A DNA stretch of 64,000 bases, from contig NZ_JAUXZE010000009.1 in the NCBI RefSeq assembly GCF_030694085.1, positions 219,575-283,574 of the forward strand. Reading direction: 5' to 3'. The stretch comes from Tabrizicola sp. (GTDB lineage: Bacteria; Pseudomonadota; Alphaproteobacteria; Rhodobacterales; Rhodobacteraceae). The number at the start of each line of letters is the position of its first letter. The first letter of the stretch is position 1. This document shows positions 61,091-64,000 of the stretch, piece by piece. Below the pieces are notes generated by a model that was given only the letters and a program-made list of their open reading frames with translations, was not told where the DNA came from and made no database searches. A program made the translations under genes and the position numbers.

Positions 61091-62821
61091 GTGGGCAGCA
61101 CCGGCAGCACGTCAAAGCGATTGGACCGGCTGGCCGACCGGCTGGCGGTGATGGCAGCGCGTCGGGCGCGGCCTGCCGGTGGCTTTGTCTCGCAGCCCGA
61201 ACCCCGGTCCATCGGGCTTTACACGCGCGGCAAGCAGCTGGTCGCAGGCAACATCCTGCTGGCGGGGCATCTGGCCGAGGCTCCCGGAGTCTCGCTGTGG
61301 GACCTTGAAGCGCCCCAGGCCTTTGCGACCGAGGCGCAGGGCTTTGCCTGGCTGGACGATCTGGCGGCGCTTGGCACAAAAGAGGCGCTGGCACGCGCGC
61401 AGGACTGGACCTGGGGCTGGATCGACCGCTATGGCCGCGGCAAGGGGCCGGGCTGGACGCCGGACCTGACGGGACGCAGGATCATCCGCTGGGTGCATCA
61501 CGCGACGATCCTGCTGCAGGCCCGCGACAAGGCCCAGTCCGCGTCCTTTTACGCGGCACTGTCGCGCCAGGCGACCTATCTGGCCCGTCGCTGGCGTAGT
61601 GCGGCAGAAGGTCTGCCCCGGTTCGAGGCGCTGACCGGCCTGGTCTACGCCGGCATTTCGCTGATCGGGATGGAGGCGCTGATCTCTCCGGCGGTTCAGG
61701 CGCTGGCCGCCGCCTGCGATGCCGATATCGACGCCGAAGGCGGCATCCCGACGCGGAACCCCGAGGAACTGCTGGAAGTGCTGACCCTGCTGACCTGGTC
61801 GGCCAGCGCGATGACCGAGGCGAACCTGGCCGTGCCGCCTTCGTTGAGCCACGCCATCACCCGGATTGCCCCGGCCTTGCGGGCGCTGCGTCACGCGGAT
61901 GGAGAGCTGGCGCGTTTCCACGGTGGCGGTCGGGCGGCGGAGGGGCGGCTCGATCAGGCGCTGGCATCGGCAGCGGTGCGCGCGGGGGCAACTCCGGCCA
62001 TTTCGATGGGCTATGCCAGGCTGCATGGCGGGCGCACCTCGGTCATCGTCGATGCGGCGGCACCCCCCGGCGGGCGGGCGGCGCGGACCGCCCATGCCTC
62101 GACCTCGGCCTTCGAGCTGACTTCGGGTCGGCGGCCGCTGGTGGTCAACTGCGGGTCGGGTGTTGCCTTCGGGCAGGCCTGGCACCAGGCGGCGCGGGCC
62201 ACCCCATCACATTCCGTTCTGGGAATGGAGGGCATGTCTTCCTCACGCACCGGGCGGTCGGGCGAGGTGTTGGAGCAGCGCGCCCAGGTCACCGCCTCGC
62301 GCTTGACGGTCGGGACCGAGGGCACCGACCTTTACCTTGCGCATGACGGCTGGCTCGCTTCGCACGGGCTGACGGCAAGCCGCAGCCTGACGCTGGCCCA
62401 TGACGGGCGGCGGCTGTCCGGCGTCGATGCCTTGACCGCCATGACCGCCGAGGCGCGGCGGCGGTTCGAGGACGCGATGACCCAGACCGCGATGGCAGGG
62501 GCGCGCTTCGCGATCCGATTCCACCTGCACCCCGAGGTTGACGCGACGCTGGACATGGGCGGGGCGGCGGTCTCGATGGTCCTGAAAAGCGGCGAGATCT
62601 GGATATTCCGCTTCACCGGCCCCCTTGAACTGACGCTGGAACCGTCCGCCTACCTGGAAAACGGGCGGTTGAACCCGCGCCCCTGCCTGCAGATTGTGCT
62701 TCGCGGCGAAGCGCGGGGGTTCGAGACACGGATAGGCTGGACCTTGGCGAAGGCAAAGGATACTCCGCTGGCCATCCGGGACCTGGAGGGGGTGGACCCC
62801 GACGTCCCGCCGCAAAAGTAA
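61091..62821 (+). CDS. Heparinase II/III family protein
   Basis: 576 residues in the heparinase II/III-like family: N-terminal alpha-helical toroid (WGWIDRYGRGKGPGWTPDLTGRRIIRWVHHATILL, then LTGLVYAGISLIGME), then a beta-sandwich domain with NCGSGVAFGQAWHQAARATPSHSVLGM and a later RFHLHPEVDATLDMGG. In Rhodobacteraceae this gene is regularly upstream of purH. The substrate (uronic-acid polysaccharide or peptidoglycan-linked glycan) is unknown and it may not be an active lyase. Start is GTG 61091, with GAGGCAGGA just upstream. Confidence 0.83.
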   Translation: MGSTGSTSKRLDRLADRLAVMAARRARPAGGFVSQPEPRSIGLYTRGKQLVAGNILLAGHLAEAPGVSLWDLEAPQAFATEAQGFAWLDDLAALGTKEALARAQDWTWGWIDRYGRGKGPGWTPDLTGRRIIRWVHHATILLQARDKAQSASFYAALSRQATYLARRWRSAAEGLPRFEALTGLVYAGISLIGMEALISPAVQALAAACDADIDAEGGIPTRNPEELLEVLTLLTWSASAMTEANLAVPPSLSHAITRIAPALRALRHADGELARFHGGGRAAEGRLDQALASAAVRAGATPAISMGYARLHGGRTSVIVDAAAPPGGRAARTAHASTSAFELTSGRRPLVVNCGSGVAFGQAWHQAARATPSHSVLGMEGMSSSRTGRSGEVLEQRAQVTASRLTVGTEGTDLYLAHDGWLASHGLTASRSLTLAHDGRRLSGVDALTAMTAEARRRFEDAMTQTAMAGARFAIRFHLHPEVDATLDMGGAAVSMVLKSGEIWIFRFTGPLELTLEPSAYLENGRLNPRPCLQIVLRGEARGFETRIGWTLAKAKDTPLAIRDLEGVDPDVPPQK

Positions 62822-62846
62822 CGTCGGGCAGTGAAGGGTTCCAGCG

Positions 62847-64000
62847 ATGACCAACCTCGTCCCAATCGGCCGCGCGCTGATCTCGGTTTCCGACAAGACA
62901 GGGCTTCTGGACCTGGCCCGCGCCCTGGCGGGCTATGGGGTCGAACTGATTTCCACAGGCGGAACCAGCGGGATGCTGCGGGCAGCAGGGCTGGCGGTGC
63001 GGGACGTATCCGACGTGACCGGCTTTCCCGAGATGATGGATGGCCGGGTCAAGACGCTGCACCCCAACGTGCATGGCGGGCTGCTGGCCCTTCGCGACGA
63101 TGACGAGCATCTTGTGGCGATGGCCGCGCACGGGATCGAGCCGATCGACCTTCTGATCGTGAACCTTTACCCGTTCGAGGAAACTGTGGCGAAGGGCGCC
63201 GACCACGCGACTTGCATCGAGAACATCGACATCGGCGGCCCGGCAATGGTGCGCTCGTCGGCCAAGAACTATCACCACGTCGCCATCATCACCGACCCCG
63301 CCGACTATCCGGCACTGGTCACCGAAATGCAGGCCCAGGGCGGCACGCTGACCGATGCCACCCGCTTCAAGCTGGCGAAGAAGGCCTTCACCCACACTGC
63401 ACAGTACGACGGCCACATCAGCAACTACCTCACTGCGCTGAACGAAGCCGGCGAGCACGAAACCTTCGGCGAGCAGCTGACCCTGCAGTTCGCCCGCGCG
63501 CAAACCTGCCGCTACGGCGAGAACCCACACCAGGCCGGTGCCTTCTACGTCGAGGCGAACGCCCCCGCCGGCACGATTGCGACCGCGCGCCAGATCCAGG
63601 GCAAGGAACTCAGCTACAACAACATCGCCGATACCGACGCCGCGCTCGAATGCGTGAAGTTGTTCGACAGCGCACCCGCCTGCGTCATCGTCAAGCACGC
63701 CAACCCGTGCGGCGTGGCCTACGGCAGCAGCCTGCTGGAGGCATACAATCGCGCCTACCAGACCGATCCCGAATCGGCCTTTGGCGGCATCATCGCCTTC
63801 AACGGCCGGCTCGATGGCGAAACCGCCGCTGCCATCGTCGAACGCCAGTTCGTCGAAGTCATCATCGCGCCCGAAGTCAGCCCCGAAGCCTCCGCCGCCG
63901 TCGCCGCGAAGAAGAACGTGCGCCTGCTCGAATGCGGTCAGTGGTCGGAATCGGTCGCCCAGCTCGACATGAAGCGCGTGGCCGGCGGACTCTTGGTGCA
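62847..64000 (+). CDS. purH: Bifunctional AICAR transformylase/IMP cyclohydrolase PurH (3' end outside window)
   Basis: Final two steps of IMP synthesis. ATG 62847 is 25 bp after the heparinase stop. The cyclohydrolase domain (residues 1-~190) has [18 protein letters not shown] and [16 protein letters not shown]. The transformylase domain begins with CRYGENPHQ and has NIADTDAAL and [12 protein letters not shown]. About 384 of roughly 525 residues are in view. Residues up to about 131 look alphaproteobacterial ([21 protein letters not shown]). From [21 protein letters not shown] onward the sequence resembles gamma- or betaproteobacterial PurH, and GGG glycine codons disappear. This may be a chimeric assembly or a recombined gene. 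Confidence 0.93.
   Translation, partial: MTNLVPIGRALISVSDKTGLLDLARALAGYGVELISTGGTSGMLRAAGLAVRDVSDVTGFPEMMDGRVKTLHPNVHGGLLALRDDDEHLVAMAAHGIEPIDLLIVNLYPFEETVAKGADHATCIENIDIGGPAMVRSSAKNYHHVAIITDPADYPALVTEMQAQGGTLTDATRFKLAKKAFTHTAQYDGHISNYLTALNEAGEHETFGEQLTLQFARAQTCRYGENPHQAGAFYVEANAPAGTIATARQIQGKELSYNNIADTDAALECVKLFDSAPACVIVKHANPCGVAYGSSLLEAYNRAYQTDPESAFGGIIAFNGRLDGETAAAIVERQFVEVIIAPEVSPEASAAVAAKKNVRLLECGQWSESVAQLDMKRVAGGLLV

Noticed and set aside
1..64000. tRNA or rRNA genes, CRISPR arrays, insertion sequences, prophage genes
   Set aside because: No cloverleaf-like segment, spaced repeat array, transposase or phage structural protein was recognised on either strand by reading; a tRNAscan or profile search was not possible.

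Overview
The window is a high-GC stretch of an alphaproteobacterial chromosome, most likely from the Rhodobacteraceae (Rhodobacter/Gemmobacter/Tabrizicola-like). The evidence is gene content and order: rpoE-chrR divergent from the ufaD/DUF1365/MFS/DUF3833/SDR operon (the RSP_1093-1087 arrangement of Rhodobacter sphaeroides), trcR, a CenR-type response regulator, COQ9, DUF3576 and a Rhodobacter-type porin. No tRNA, rRNA, CRISPR array, insertion sequence or phage gene was seen.

Layout. 1-2.5 kb: phosphonate ABC transporter phnD-phnC-phnE (minus strand, phnE runs off the left edge) behind a four-repeat Pho-box array. 2.5-10.5 kb: trcR, RNase T2, quinone oxidoreductase, COQ9, rpsU, a TetR regulator, an AsnC-type regulator divergent from alanine dehydrogenase, GNAT, an MsrQ-like haem membrane protein, mscL. 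10.7-22.1 kb: Sua5, acyl-CoA dehydrogenase, a double-CDGSH protein, an aminotransferase/ProC-like pair divergent from an XRE-cupin regulator, sbtA-sbtB bicarbonate transport, mutL-rmuC, hutD. 22.1-28.4 kb: the singlet-oxygen locus rpoE-chrR and the furan-fatty-acid-type operon, with two recognisable ECF promoters. 28.5-34.1 kb: polyamine-type ABC transporter plus aminobutyraldehyde-type dehydrogenase. 34.3-41 kb: lower-GC glycosyltransferase, LysR regulator/DMT transporter, 2-hydroxyacid dehydrogenase, GAF and OsmC proteins, holA, lptE. 41-49.9 kb: leuS, DUF3576 lipoprotein, porin, YggS, amylosucrase, YkuD, RibA. 50-55.2 kb: CenR-like regulator, two tandem small-RNA candidates, small secreted protein, xthA, TlpA, argH, two tiny lipoproteins, DUF2834. 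55.2-58.5 kb: dTDP-rhamnose operon rfbCBDA. 58.7-64 kb: two saccharopine dehydrogenase-family genes, heparinase II/III-family protein, and purH running off the right edge.

Most genes are housekeeping or nutrient-uptake functions. The less ordinary signals lie between genes: several dispersed palindromic repeat families, a pair of near-identical terminator-bearing RNAs with an anti-Shine-Dalgarno-like CCTCCC start, and regulatory arrays (Pho boxes, RpoE promoters, XRE direct repeats, nested palindromes). PurH changes character part-way through, from alphaproteobacterial to gamma/beta-like with a codon-use switch near 63.24 kb. That should be checked as a possible assembly chimera before anything to its right is trusted.
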